Source: Asterella californica (taxonomy: Eukaryota > Streptophyta > Marchantiopsida > Marchantiales > Aytoniaceae). From it: a stretch of 64,000 nucleotides of DNA. The stretch is taken from assembly GCA_036924285.1 (NCBI GenBank), contig JAYKYS010000002.1, positions 40,501,501 to 40,565,500 on the forward strand. Direction: 5' to 3'. Of this stretch, positions 35,301 through 48,850 are shown one piece after another; the first letter of the stretch is position 1, and each line of letters opens with the position of its first letter. The notes under the pieces were generated by a model. It made no database searches and was not told where the DNA came from. It worked only from the letters and a program-made list of their open reading frames with translations. The translations under genes were made by a program, and so were the position numbers.

Positions 35301-38300
35301 CAAAATTTGTGACGGTATGATGCTGTATATTAATATTCTCATTTTTCAAATTCCCGAGCACGGGAAACGAGAGTCTAGGTTACCCATAGCAAATGCACTT
35401 TTGAACTACGTGGTCATTTTTCATTCATTTTTGACAGACTGTCTAACCATGGATAGGTATTGAAGAGCGCTACTTATTTCATCTAAAAAGATCTCACTTT
35501 CATACAATATAAAATACATTGTCATCCACATAGAACAGAGAGGAAGATGGATTCAAATTTCAAATCTTCTCAACTGTTGGGCGACTACATAGGAGTCCAT
35601 GGCAGCTGTTGTACCTACACCAGTTGTCATGGGTATGTACTATACATGCATCAATAGAAAGAGTCCTGAAGCTCCTCTATCTCTCATCGTCTCATGGAAG
35701 CTTGCGAGGAGTTATCATCCTCTTTTCATTTTTCTAGGCTCATTATGCACCATTTGCACAATGAGGTGCCCTCCTTCTCCTCATATCTAGGTGACATTCT
35801 TGTACCTTAGCTGCTGTCTGATTTGTCATTTTTCACTTAGCTAAATTTACTTACAATTCTCATTGTAAGGACAGCTGATTTGGAGACTTGTACATATTCT
35901 GATTTTCTTTATTGTATGCGAATATGGACTTTCTTGTTAGCAGAAAGAATTCTGGAAGTGAGCAATTTGGTGTTACTGCACATTCTCAGTGAAGAGGGAG
36001 GAGGAGGACATTTTCATATGTCTCATACTGTTCAAGAATTTGCACCACAATAGAAGACTATCTTTTTATGTTATGATTTTAGAAAATAATTATAAATATG
36101 TCTTATATGCCTTATGAATGTGAGCTCTAAACGAAGCTGGCCATAGAAACTTAGTCTATATTTCATGAAGAGTTATAGACTTTATACTAATGGTCGTTAA
36201 GGAATTTATCTCTCTAGCTTTGACATGTCCCAATAGTGTGTAGAAAATCTCATCAAGTGTCCTAAGACAGATGCCTACTGCCACACACATAAACAAACCA
36301 AGAACCTTAAGCACGTTGCATGCGAGAGACAAATAAGTATTAAGAATCAAACTCCAGATCCAGTGTTCCTAGATCCGATCTCCGATCACGAAGCTACACT
36401 CTATGTCAAATACATTGTGATATACATTCAGATATGCTCATCTTGCACTTATCACGTGCTCGAGCTCCACTCACACACTTTGGCCTGTTCATTAATACAG
36501 TCAAATCACATTATAGTCACATCTGATATGGTCATAATTATGTTATAATCATATTTTTCATGATGACTGATAAACTTTTTTGTAAATTTATCTCGGTATA
36601 GTCACTATCACACAATACATAAATACATTTTCATATAAAAAAAAATAATTTTATTTTCACAACAAAAGTTTTTCTCACAAATGATTCTTTTTGTATTGCT
36701 TTCATTCGTGAAACATTATTACAGTTGTTCATGAAGCACTAGACAAGGTTTACATACTACATATTCTTTACATTAACTCCTTTTTATAATTATATTTGCA
36801 AATTTTCCTAATTTAAAGTGATTATATATATGTATATATTTTTATCCAAATTTTTTGACTATAAATTTACAATCATAAAGCGTTATAATCCCAGAATATA
36901 AAATCACCAAGTGCGTGACTATAAGAGGTTGGACTGTACTCAAAAAGTATACTTAAAAGCTTATGGAACCGATCGAGCACTTCACATTACGTTTGCTGAT
37001 GCTTGACATATCCAAGACGAGGTAAATCATCAGTTTGAAGTTCTCTAAAGTTCAAATTCTCAAGAATTACGTTGACAAGTTGGTTAGCGCTGACATAGAT
37101 CTTATGTTCGTTCCTTACTCTGCAAATTTGTATAAAATGCAACACGTAATGTCTGGTTTCGCTTTGACGGTTTACAATTCAACGGGTGCTCGGACGAGAA
37201 CGTTCGTACACACCTTCTCGACACTCGCAGCGAAGTAGTTACCGTTCCAACTATGCTCGCTCCATGTCTTACCCTAGAAGCTCACTATGTGTACGACGTA
37301 AGATCTCCTTTTCCGGCTTCGAGCAGAGAAATTCCGATCATATATCTGAATGACTTTCTGCTTGCGGCTAAATTTTCCCTACTGTCTTTCTCGTGTCTCA
37401 CGTGCTACAGAAACCCGCAGCAGAAGAAGCGCCGTCCTGGGAAGGGGAACAACATCTCATACTTCCTCAAAGCTGTGTCCCTCCGCTCCCTCGTACCTGC
37501 GGTCGCCGGCTGTCCTCCTCCACCTCGAACTGATCCACCTTATGCCTGCGAAGCTGCCAATCCCTTCCCGAGAATAGAACAATGTAAGTCGTGTGATATT
37601 TCTCGTCGTTTGACTGACTGTGGCGGTTCTATGCCACGCACTCAGAGCCCAGCCGCACATAGCTTTTCTTTGGACTTCGTTTTCTCCTCTAGCTAGGTTC
37701 GGTAACAAGATTTACCGTTGTAGATGTAAAAAGCTTCGTGAAATTAGTGGAATCGTGAAAATCAATTTGTAAATCTCAAATTTATTTATTAAAATATATG
37801 TAAGATACAAAATTTACCTCTTCAGTCACATAAAAGCAGAGATCATGGTCCGTACACAACAATTACCTCATGCTTGTGGAGTGAAAAGCTTATATGGTAC
37901 AAGTTGAGGACTCTATTACACTTAGTAATTTATCAGTTTTTTCCCAAAGTTTTTTTTTCCGAAGCAGATTAGTCGGCTTGGTAACACATAACTTTTTCAC
38001 ACTACAAACATGGAGTATTTGTTGTGATTGGAACCATGATCTCTTTAGGACTTTAGGTTTCATGTGATTGAAGAGATAATTTTCTGAATTTTATGTCTAT
38101 TTAAAAAATAACTGTTTGACACATGTCAACATAGATGACAATAGCTCTTTAAAAACTTTAAGATGGTACACAAAATATCAATAATTTCTAGAATAACTTC
38201 TTTAATATTTTAATAAGAATCAATAAAGGATCTCTGCCATGGTACATCTTATTACCGAATCTAGTTTCGAAGAAAAAATAAAAATGAATTTATATGTGGC

Positions 38301-41300
38301 TGGCTCTAATCTGTTTGGGATTAAGAGAAAAGGCTAAATAAACTACTATGTGCGACTGGGCCCTTTAGCACATCAACTCAACAACAAAATAAAGTCACGT
38401 GACTATGCTCCGTAAGAACTATGACAAAGTAGTCTGACACTTCCACCATTTTCTCCAGTCACTCCTTGCCGTTCTAACGCACACCGTAACTAACGGAGAA
38501 ACGAAGACCGATGTTTACTGCCCTTTTCCCGTCACGTGTCCCTTTGCTCTACCGGGCCGTAACGGCACCTCAATACTTCACCACATTCTCTTGACTTGCT
38601 ACCTTGTTGTCATTGTCAAAAGCCGTTGCAACTTCGAGTGTTATGTTGATACCGCCTGAAGTCTGAAGATCGGCCTTGTGCAGGCCTTACGCTTTGGCAA
38701 AGGACTCTGTGGTTCAAAAGCACACCCAGGGTTTTACACCTGGGCTAATTAGTTGCCATACCCATTCTCAGTTGGTTAGAGTGTGAGAGAGAGTTCGGTC
38801 GTGACGACACTGGAACCTTTCCCTTCCCTGGCAAGGAAACACGAGACAAGACTAGACTCGACTCGTCTGTTGGGCCTTGCACTGTTATCCCAAGATCGAT
38901 CGGTCGCCTCACAGCCTCCTGTAAGGCGACCAAACTATGATGAAGCTACACATGAGGAAAGCTCGCCTCACTTCGTTTATGTTCAAACTCTAGTTGATGT
39001 TGAAGCACATGTCATTTGACTCTCATTCATCTACGTACTTGTCAGCATATTCCAGTTTCAAATTCCTCGAGTCTCCTCATCTTGTCTTCACTTACACATG
39101 GCTCCTTGAGACCCACACTCCTCTGATCTGTCTGTCTGTCTCGCGGCGACCTTCCGTCGTGAGGTTTCTTTGACTATGACTTGATATATCTCATATCATG
39201 CCAAGGTAAGCTTTCGCTCTTGACATTTTCGGATTCAAGATATGTTGACAATATCAGCATCTAAGCGCATCGGATCAAGAGCGCAGTCTTTCTTGATCAA
39301 CACTTGCCAAGCATGGCATGGCGTGTCTTTGGAGAAAGAAGATCTGCTCAAGACGATTCACCATCGTGAGGTTTCGCGTAAGCGGCTCGGTCGGGTTTTC
39401 GACTTTCTAGTCATGGTCTTTAAGATGTTTCAACATAACTTTTATAAAATATTTTAATTATTTATACTTATTTAGTATATATTTTTAATTTACTATATTC
39501 CAAATAACATTAAACGAACAAAAGTTCCCAGGAGTTCATCCCGCATGCATATTCATCCATGGCAATGTAATTTTTTTGTCTCGCGAGATTCATGTTATCT
39601 TCTACTACCAAGTATTTATATCAGTCGACTGGGATAGTGCGACACTCCTTTCCTTTATGATGTTTTTTTGGGTCGAAGCAAGAAATGACTTAAGCTAACG
39701 ATCCCATTTGTTTTTATCTCTTTTCTGCCGTGAGACTTTCTGCCGTCGAATGGGGTCACCCTTGTACAAACCGAGACCTCCCGGCAGGAGGACTCGACCC
39801 CACCCGGCTACGGACAGATGTGGCTATCAACAAGCTAATTCTTGTGCGGCACAAAGTTTCCGGCACCAAAAGCGGTTCTGAAAACTACAACACCAGCTGC
39901 TGTCGACAGAATCCAGTCGCAGAGCCACCGGAATGCAGCTTTCGACCTGACTCAGTGATGCTGCCCCCGCAAATACAACAGCGATTCGTGACTCAAGCAA
40001 GGATAGAACTATCATGTCTTACCTCCTTGGACAGTTTGTTTTATTTCTTTAGTTTCCTCTTTCTGTAAGCATTGTACACTCGAACTTACATAAATGCAAG
40101 AGAAAAAAAGTAGCATAGCAAATTGCACTTATACTGGGTTTGCAGCTATGCATCAGTGCAAAATCGCACTAAATTTAGACTTATAACTTAAATATCCTTG
40201 TGAGTGAAATTAGTATTTATGTATAAAATATTAAAACAAGTTGCTACGCTTGCAATAACATTGCAAAACTGTGGCATTTGTTTGAAAATGATGTTAATGG
40301 TTCCCATATTACGTAAAAATGGAAAACCTTTCGTTGGAAGACGACCACAATTTGCCACCTTGCTTCCTGACTTTTGTCAGGTTCTGAACTCGACACAATG
40401 TACGGTTAGCTATGCAAATGCATAGCAATAACCAAAAAGAATTCTTTTAACTATCTATGAATTCAATACAAGAGTAGTAACATGGATTTTTCTAGTATGT
40501 TTCGCTACTTCCGAGATTCAAGACCGTATCAATCTCACACCAAACGAAATATGAATACGAGATACAGAAACATAACAATCAAGTTATCTAAGTAGGTCTA
40601 ATTTAAAGTCTAGTTACGATTAGTTAAGGTCTAGCTACAGTATATGAGTGCATCTCAAAGCTAGAATCTTTGGTAAATATTCTTGCATTAGAGAGTGTTA
40701 TGATTTGACTAGGAGTCCATACATGTCTTCAGGAGTATCTCTGGAGGTGCCCATAGGCAAACAGCGTGGGTGCTTTTAATTTTAATTTTATCCAATTCGG
40801 TCGTGAGTAAAGTTTAGAACTCAAAATATGTACTCTAGTTTTCAGATAAATAAAATATTAACATATGCAATAGCTATATCAATTCAGAAATATAACCATA
40901 AGCGATCCACAACTCTACACAAAGATATTCTTTGAATAACAACAATATTTTTTCTTCTCGTGAGAGAATCATCCTTCTTAAATTTGAGAGGCACTCCTCT
41001 ATTAAAATAATGTGTGGACAATTAGGGTTTAAACGTTAGATAAGTGAAACGTATTAAGTAATTATATTTTTTAATGGTTGTATACTATAGTTAAAGAGGA
41101 GCTCCATTATCTGTTTTCGCTAGTGAAAGTAGAGTAAAATAGAGTTTACGGTTAACCACAAGTGCAAAGTGGTACTTCTACAATGTATATTGTTTTTGAG
41201 AGTAAGAGGAAGCATTGCAATACCAAGGTTTGGACTTATTCATCTTGCATTTATCCAGATCGGAATGCACCTCTAATTAAGATAATCGTTTTGTGTGATT

Positions 41301-41846
41301 ATCTAATTAAGATAATCACTTAACACTCGCATCTCTAGGAGGATGATCGGATACTTGACTTACCTAGACTTTCCATTAAGAAAGAATCGAGCTCAGATCC
41401 TTACAAAGACCAGCTGGTTTAGTTCTTGAACGGATCTTTCATAAGACAATGCATCCAGCAAGTAATCGTTGAAAGATTCAGTGATATACTTGACTAGCCC
41501 CCTGCCTCATCTTTTGAACTTGACCGGCCTCCTACTTCATATCAAAGACTTGACCAGACCTCTTACCGAAAACAGTCCATCGTCAATCTCCATATCCGAT
41601 TTGATCTTCCATGTTGACGTTCACAGACTTAGTTGGCCAGCACCGAGCAGACAGCAGGAACGGAGATGCATGAACAGTCAAGGAGCGGGAGAGAGAGTCG
41701 AGGAGCGAGACCGCGGAGGAGTTTAGTCGAAGATCGAGTTTAGGGTTGAAACTCTAAACGGTTGATGAAGAAACTCGTTGCGTCTGCTTAGGTCTAGTGT
41801 GCAGTGAGGTGTGTGTCGTAAGCCGAGTTCAGTGTAATCTGCCACA
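35301..41846. other. Long gene-poor stretch
   Basis: Mostly AT-rich. Three GC-richer patches stand out: 37330-37690, 38430-38960 and 39725-40020. Each contains an open frame (for example 147 codons at 37253-37696 and 112 codons at 39730-40068) but no domain, no signal peptide and no family resemblance that I can defend. A small perfect hairpin (CCCAGG/CCTGGG) is at 38725-38744. If host genes exist here they are exons too short for me to recognise. Confidence 0.4.
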
Positions 41847-42570
41847 ATGCATATGTTATTACAGTATGAGAAGAAATACAATCATGATCAGTTGCAAGCT
41901 GTCTGGGTGGAATGTTATGTGGTGATCGTGCATCTTAATTTGACAAGTCGTTGTGTGCAAATGTGGATTAGACATCAGCTGCGGGTCAAAATCGAAGCGA
42001 GACTTCGAGATCAGTCACATTTGTGGTGTGTCGTCGCATCCTGCTCACAAAGAATGAAAATACAATGTGACTCTATACGACGTTAGTCGCATGGGAATGG
42101 ATTTTGAGAAGTTGCCACGATTTTCTGTCATAAATCATGGTGGGAAGCAGTTTATGAACCTCGATGCGAGCAATTTTATGTTGATATCATTAGCCAAACA
42201 AGACGAATGGCTCCTTGACTTTCAGAAGGGCGGATGGTTGGTAAGAGTCTCATGGCATCTTATGACAAAAGAAAGGTATGTTTTTGATGCTAGACGACCT
42301 TACGGTTGTAGTTCGAAACTGAAGAAACTATCCTTGTGAGAGTCACTAGAAGATGAAGAGTGTATGCTTGATGAAGCAAGCGGTTGCAAAGCAGAGCTAG
42401 ATTCCTTGAAAGAAGAATGTCTAAACATCGGCAAGAATTTGAGATGAGCAATGGATGATCTTCATGAGATTGAGCGAGTTGTAGCTGGAATGTTGCTGAA
42501 TGTTGGAGAAGCCATAGAGAGAGTAGAGAAACTGATTGTCACAGTTGATCATCTTCAGTCAGTTCAGTAG
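41847..42570 (+). pseudogene. Unidentified coding relic
   Basis: The frame at 42067-42339 contains MDFEKLPRFSVINHGGKQFM and KQDEWLLDFQKGGWLVRVSW. It continues past a stop into a helical, acidic stretch (DEECMLDEASGCKAELDSLK, then HEIERVVAGMLLNVGEAIER) to about 42570. The composition is protein-like. I do not recognise the family; a retroelement gag or a dead host gene are candidates. The TATA-like GTATAAGAAGAG at 42776 and the leaderless sequence beyond could be a retroelement LTR, which I could not confirm. Confidence 0.35.
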
Positions 42571-43279
42571 TTAAGGGAGACTTCAGCATACGTTGGCGTG
42601 TTGTGGATTGGCTAGGGTGTGAAACTAGCACATATCCTTATCGTACGTGTTTTGATGTTGTGGAGGCACTTGGATCTTATCGTGTCAAAAGATAAGACTC
42701 CGCGTGGACGATCCGTGTACTCTCCGCTGAGTGGAGATAAGGGTTAGTACTCTTGTCATCATACATGAAGTTGCTGTATAAGAAGAGAAGTGCGCGGAGC
42801 TTTGGATAGAGTGTAGAGTATCCAAGTCTAGTAGTGAGTGTTATCAGTACTGTCAGATGAAGTAAAGGGCAGTACGAGTGATAGGCATGAACGGAGAGCC
42901 CTTTCGTGCTCCTAATCTTCCACTTGCGTATCCGTTCGTTATTCGTTCGTCTAACGAATAACAAACAGAATCTACAGCTTTGCATAAACGAAAATTGATC
43001 TTGTAGAGTTCTCTCACAGCGAAAAGTTGCATAATCAAGTCTTTCACAACCAGCCTCTGCTGGACATGTCCGACTACAACGAAGCTTCCAGTAAACACTA
43101 AACCGAGTCCAGAAAGCTGAAGTGAATGATATGAAACGAAATGATAGATGTAGTGACGCAGGATTACTCTTTTTGTCCATTTAGTATACAAGATATCGTT
43201 CCCACAGAGGATTTGCACAAGTAACGCTGCTCTAAGTTCTAAGATCTGTTCAAACATACAAACACACGAGTTTTGTCTA

Positions 43280-46200
43280 GAAATCCCGTCTTCTCACAAA
43301 ACCACGCGTCTTCCAGACACTCCAAAAGGTGCTCTGGAACTAAACAAACAACTACTAACTAAAATATCACACAACTATTCACAGAGAAGCTCGGGAAGAC
43401 GATCTTCCTACTTCCAAGTCACTTTTTCCGGTCTTCTCGATACCGTCTTCCCGAAGCGATTCTCGTCTTCTGAGGATTCAACTCGGCTTCTCGTACCTCC
43501 AGAAGACTGTCCTGCTTCGCAGAAGTCGATTATCAACTGCTGTTACACCTTACTCTCACACTCACATTCCATCGGGTTAGATCAATCACAGGGTGTAGAC
43601 CCCTGTAGCCTTCCCAGGCTTCTGCCTACGGAAATAGTCTTCCTGCAGCACTACAACGACATTCACCTTCACGGAAGCTCAATAGAAGTCTCGGAAGCTC
43701 ACTAGAAGAAGGTAAGAAGATGGGGAAGATGAGAACAGATGGGGAAGAAGAGAAAATCCAAACAAGAAAAAACAAGATGAAAAGAGGAAATTAAGATTCC
43801 GAAAGGCTTCTAGTCCGGATCCTGACTAACAAGCCATCCCTGCTTGTAATAGTTTGGGGAGGAAGACAACAAACGTGAGTCCTGTTGCACCGTCTTCTAC
43901 TCGAGGATGTCGTCTTCTGTTGCGGGAAGAAGGCTTTTTTCTTCTTCTCTTCGCTGCTCCGACTACTCTGTCTTCTGGGATCTCTTATCCATAAGACCGT
44001 CTGTACGTAGATCTTAAGTGCTCTACTGGACGAGCCAAGCTACACTTCCACAACTGCTGACAGTCACCGCCACTCAAGAAGAACACTTCTCATGCACAAT
44101 TGGGAGCGAATTCAAGGAAACCCACCACCCAGAAGACATGAACAAAGCTTCTGTACTCAAATCAACCATCCATTCCTCGAGAAGAAGTCACAATGACATT
44201 GGGAAGTTCACTCCCTCTACTTTCTGCGCCTACTTCTCGACACACCAGTCTAGTTAACAGGACTGCACGAGGATGCCGTTCCCTGTTCCTAAACTGTCCA
44301 CTACCTCTATCTACATCTTCGAACCACTGCTGGTACGAGCATGCAGACCCCTCATGTGTATTCCCAGACTATTCGTATGTTTCCAACAACGGGTGTAGTG
44401 TGCGAAGAACTGTCTATCATGTGTCTCCTCTCTAATGTGTCTAGTCTTCCTGCACCATAAAATCGATGTGTGTGTGCAGTAGCTACAGAATTCCATTCCC
44501 TACTCTTCGATCCTACTTATGTCACTGCCATGAGAACACAAAGGAGGCGACCACCAGGGAGAGAGAGGCACTGACAAGAGGCTGCCACCTCACATGCAAG
44601 CGGTTCCCCTTCCTAATTAGCCATCCACCTTGTTGCTCCTACGCTACCTATGCTGCCACATGGTATCTTAACTATTTTTACATTGAAAAACTGCCACCCT
44701 TAAGATAGCATGTTCGATCTTACTAAATTTGGAGTTGTCACTTCGGTTACTATCTAATCTGATTGCTCGGAGGCAACCTCTACCTGATCTGCTCCTATCG
44801 GAGCTCCTAACGCGGCTTATGATAAGCTAGGAAGCCCTGCAGTTACCTCGGGTGTCACTGAGGTGGCTCCCTCCTCATCGTTCTTTGCTGGCCCTGCTGT
44901 CGCTGCGGCTGCGTCTTCTTCGGCTTCGGCTTCTACTTCGGAAGACGGAAGCGTCTTTTGGGAAGCAGAGTCGACCGGTGCCTCTTCGCTCTTCTGGAGC
45001 ATCAGCTCGGTACTAGAGACCATGGCGACCTCATAAGGGTCGGGGGAAGTCGCTTCCTCCACGCGGAATACCTGGGAAGATGGCTCTTCTTCATGTCTTC
45101 TAGAAGACATCCTGTCTTCCAGGACGTCTTCCGAAGTCTTTTCAGCTTCCAGCGCTGTCACTACCAAGTGCACAGCGAGGTCGAACTCTTCCTTCTCAAT
45201 TCCGGATCCAGTCGATGGTGCTGGAGCTTGAGAAGATGCAGTTGCGGATGTCGGAAGCGAGAGAAGATCATAAAGTGTCTTCACTCCCTCTACCTGCCGA
45301 TCCAAGTACCTGAACATGCTTTCCCGGCATTCTACCAACATTGCCTTGGACTCGCTGTCTCATCCTCTAGCCAAGGTAAGTAACTTCCTACCCGCGGTGA
45401 AGTTGAACTTCTTCCGAAGCGCTTCCACCGACTGTGCTAGCATCTCCTGTGCACGAGCCTCCGCTGCTTCCCGCTGCATCTTCTCAACTGCAACTCGCGC
45501 TTCTACGGCTTACTGCTGCTTCGCCCATGTCATCTTCTCCTCTGCGAGGGCGGTGATCTTCTCCCGCACTCGGAGAACCTCCTGATCGCGCTGCTGTACA
45601 CACGCCTGCATCTCCTGGTTGCTCTTCCGAAGTTGCCCCAGCTCCTTAGCAGAAGCGGCTGCTTCCGCCTTGTATCTTGCTGCGAGCTTCTCCGTGGTGC
45701 GGAGACTAGCTTCCAACGACTCCGTCTTCTTCTGATCTTCTTCCTGTCGCAGCAAGATGCGCAGACCGAATCCAGGTTGCAAGGGCCTCTCTTGAGCCTT
45801 CGCTCTCTTCTCCAGCAACTCCATAGCTGGCTGGATCTCTGTGTGGAAGAAGACGCTGAACTCTTCCAGTCTTCTTCCTGCGGAAGACAAGTTCATCTCC
45901 ACCACTCGCTCTGAGGTGTCGACCTTGTCTTCTAGAGGCAAAGAAGCCTCTTCCACCACAATGGCCTTCATCTTCTGCGCACGAGAAGAAGCTACTCTTC
46001 TCATCTTCCGGGGTAGAAGATCCCTCATGGCAGGAGCGGTTCTCTTCACTGCGCTTCCTCGCATCGCAGTAGGAGTATCCTTTCTTCTCTTGTCTTCTCG
46101 AGTCTTCGGAAGACTCCCAGGTGTTGCAGAAGCGGTCTTTTGCTCCGATCGGGTACTCAGCAGTTCTTTTTTCGAGTCGGACTCCGATCCTGAATGAATG

Positions 46201-48850
46201 AGGGAGGTGGGCTTCCTAGGTACACTTTTAGGACTCATCTTCCTCGACGGCGTGGCGTCTTCCGACCTACTAGACTCGTCTTCCCTCACCAAAAGAGTCT
46301 TCTGGTGAGAGCCGGACCTCAGCTGTAGCATCAGAGTGGGAGAGGGAGTTGCGGCTGCTTCTCGGTCATCATCTTCCGAGGTCTCCTCTTTCACCTCTTG
46401 TTGCCCTGTTGGTCCATACTCCGCCAGCTGATCTCCCCTAAGATCCCCCCTGGCTACGTACAGATAGCAGAGGAAAGGTGTCAAGTGTCCTCCCGCCGGG
46501 ATACCCAAGTACGCTAGCTCCGTCTGTACATAGTTCTGGACGTATGCGCCCTAGTAGATGGGCACTCTTTTATCCCACACTGCTTCCAGGAACTCCACGT
46601 CCTGATCTCTCAGGTACCTCGTCTTCTGCGCTTTCTCCTTGGGAAAGAGATGTAGAAACAACTTCGCCAGAAGTAGCTTCTTCGGCTCCCGGTAAGATTC
46701 GATCTTCCACTCATTCCTACCCTGCTTGTCTTCCACGAAAAGACAAGTGATGCTCCCATGCACATGTCACGCACTCACGATCCTGGGCAAAATCTTCTTC
46801 TCAAACCAATATCTTCGGTCCTCGGATTCTGGTCTGTGGAAAGCCTTGCGTCACCAATCTTCAGTCCAGGAAGATGGTCTTCCTCGAGCTATTCCTACCT
46901 TCGCAGGTACACGATTGCGAGGTGGTAACGCTGCCCACACCTCCTCCAAAAGTCCTTGGTCTGCGAGATTCCAATCCCATAAGAAAAAATCGAGACCCAA
47001 CTCCTTGAGGAAGGGCGTGGCCTCGGCCAACTCCGCTGCTGGTAACACCAACCCTCGAGGATGCATCCACATACTGGAAGATCTGTTGCACTAAGCCACA
47101 AGCACCTACTATGAGTTGAAGGCTCAGTCCTTCCCAAGTGTCCACAGTCTAGTTTCTACTTCTCAGAAGACGAAACTAGTCTTCCAGAAGACAGCTACTC
47201 CGTCTTCCGGGATTCTAACAGTACTTCTTAGATAGCTCTCGTCTTCCGAGTTATATCTAAACAATCCTATCTAAGCAAGGCCTCGCATGGATTACCAAGA
47301 AGACAACCCACTTTGCATTATATCCTACTTCATATCAGAAGATACAAGATTCGTGAAACCTAAAGTACATAACAGGTTCGGAAGATGGTTGCGGGCTCCT
47401 GCGGTGATAGTGACTTCTGGGAAGACTCCCGAGATAGTTTCCGATTCAATGTCTTTCTCGGAAGACCTCCCGAAGTCAGGCTTCTCTTCACTGGTCTCAC
47501 CTGTCTTCGTCTTCCTACGCGTAATCTATCCTCACTACAGACTCAAGACAATTGCACTCTCTTCTTCTGACTTCTCACCTCTCATACGTACTCAGAAGAA
47601 GCTTGCTGCTCGGTGGGAAGACATGATCCTCGACCATTCTCTCCAGATTCTGTCAGCAAGTCTTCTCACGACTCTCTCTTAAGTTTGGAAAGAAGAAGGA
47701 ATGGCTGCTATGGGTCGAACAGAAAAGACCCGAAATGGATCCTCACGACTTCTCGCTCATTTTGTCAGCCTTTCAGTCTTCTAGTCTCTCTAGGAAGATG
47801 TGGAGTTGAGAAGCTTGAAAGACCGGGAGGCACAAGCCTAGTTCTCGACTTCCAACTTCTCGAAATAAAAAAAGAACTCACCACACCACTCAGGATTCGT
47901 ACCAAACTCCTCTTAACACAAAAATAACACAAATCCACTCTTGATACGAGTTGTGTACAATCGACTTCCGAAGACAGTCTTCCGAAGATGTTCCAATCTT
48001 CCGAAGCGTTTTCTGTTCCAGGTTTCGAAAATAGAGGAGTAATAAGATAGAGAAATTGATAACTGGGATCGTCAATTTAAAAACGATGGGTAGGGAAGCT
48101 CGAATTAACTTAGGAAGAATCAAGAAGATGTCTGACAAAAATTGGGCAGCGCTTCCGCACCCAATGTCACAATAGGAAAAATGGGGATGGGGAGTAATCT
48201 GTCAGGCTGCCTGCAAACAATCGAGGAAGCGCGGGGGATACCCAACAAAGGCGAGAAGCAGTGAGAAGGAGAAAGAACATGAGAAGAACCTCTACAGTCT
48301 TCTGTCTGCTTCTCGAGTTGTTTTCGACCTTCTGCGCGCTTCTGGCTCTGGTCCCAACTCCAATGCGACCCCACTGAGTTGCCTCCGTCGTCAGCTCTTG
48401 TCTACGCCTCAATTGATTAAGCCGTCCACCTCCGATTCCACTCAGCTGCTTCCAATGTCAGCTTCCGGGAGTTTCTCAGGAAGCGCTTTTCAGCTCGGCA
48501 CTCTTCTGCGCTCAGCAATTTGACTTCACCTTCTTGCTAGCTTTGAATCGATCATGTCCTCACCCAATTTCACCTCGCTGCTTCCTCACTCGAAGGTCAC
48601 TCTCTGAAATCGATCTTCTCAAGAAACGTGCTTGCTGCGGGAAGCTGGAATGCGCTAATGCGCTTCCTGCGCATCTTCCTCGCAGATTAGGGGTTTCGAC
48701 CTTAGATGGCTTACCCGACCTACCTACCATCTTGGTGTTACCTAGTAGGTACATCCACTCTTTTACCTGGAAATTCATGATTAAGCCTTCGCGGTCGCTG
48801 CCTTCCGGAAGATGAGTGTCTTCCGTCGTCTTTCGCCGTCTTCCGAAGAA
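43280..48850. repeat. GAAGAC/GTCTTC-rich island
   Basis: Within this 5.5-kb block GAAGA and TCTTC hexamers and octamers (CGTCTTCC, GGAAGACG, TTCCGAAG) recur on both strands every few tens of bases. They occur in the non-coding flanks as well as inside the reading frame at 44817-47090. The density falls away sharply on both sides. The island may be one transposable element with purine-rich composition, with flanks as its terminal regions, but I could not find matching direct repeats at its ends. Confidence 0.6.
44817..47090 (-). pseudogene. Long dead frame with coiled-coil domain, unknown family
   Basis: One minus-strand frame stays in register from about 47072 to 44817 and is broken only by stops near 46553 (TAG), 45510 (TAA) and 45363 (TGA), with further stops near 46850 and 46770. 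N-terminal half: FLKELGLDFFLWDWNLADQG, a KKLLLAKLFLHLFPKEK block, and LGIPAGGHLTPFLCYLYVAR. The middle is Ser/Glu/Lys-rich and basic (KRTAPAMRDLLPRKMRR). Near 45850-45450 there is a long heptad-like Glu/Lys/Gln/Ala stretch, predicted coiled coil. The C-terminal part is acidic. About 750 codons in total. The layout resembles gag-like or plant-mobile-domain proteins, but I do not recognise it firmly. A dead host gene is possible. Confidence 0.5.

Noticed and set aside
37253..37696. 147-codon plus-strand open frame in a GC-richer patch
   Set aside because: No domain, no signal peptide, overlapping open frames on both strands and composition that by itself produces long frames; not enough to call a gene.
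38700..38830. tRNA-like A and B boxes with a small hairpin
   Set aside because: Box matches are poor and no cloverleaf can be drawn; probably chance.
39730..40068. 112-codon plus-strand open frame
   Set aside because: No recognisable family and no flanking gene structure; kept only as a note in the gene-poor stretch.
42605..43260. Possible LTR with a TATA-like box at 42776
   Set aside because: No matching second copy, primer site or terminal TG...CA pair could be established.
44958..46197. Plus-strand open frames of 90-141 codons opposite the coiled-coil frame
   Set aside because: They are antisense shadows of the minus-strand reading frame.
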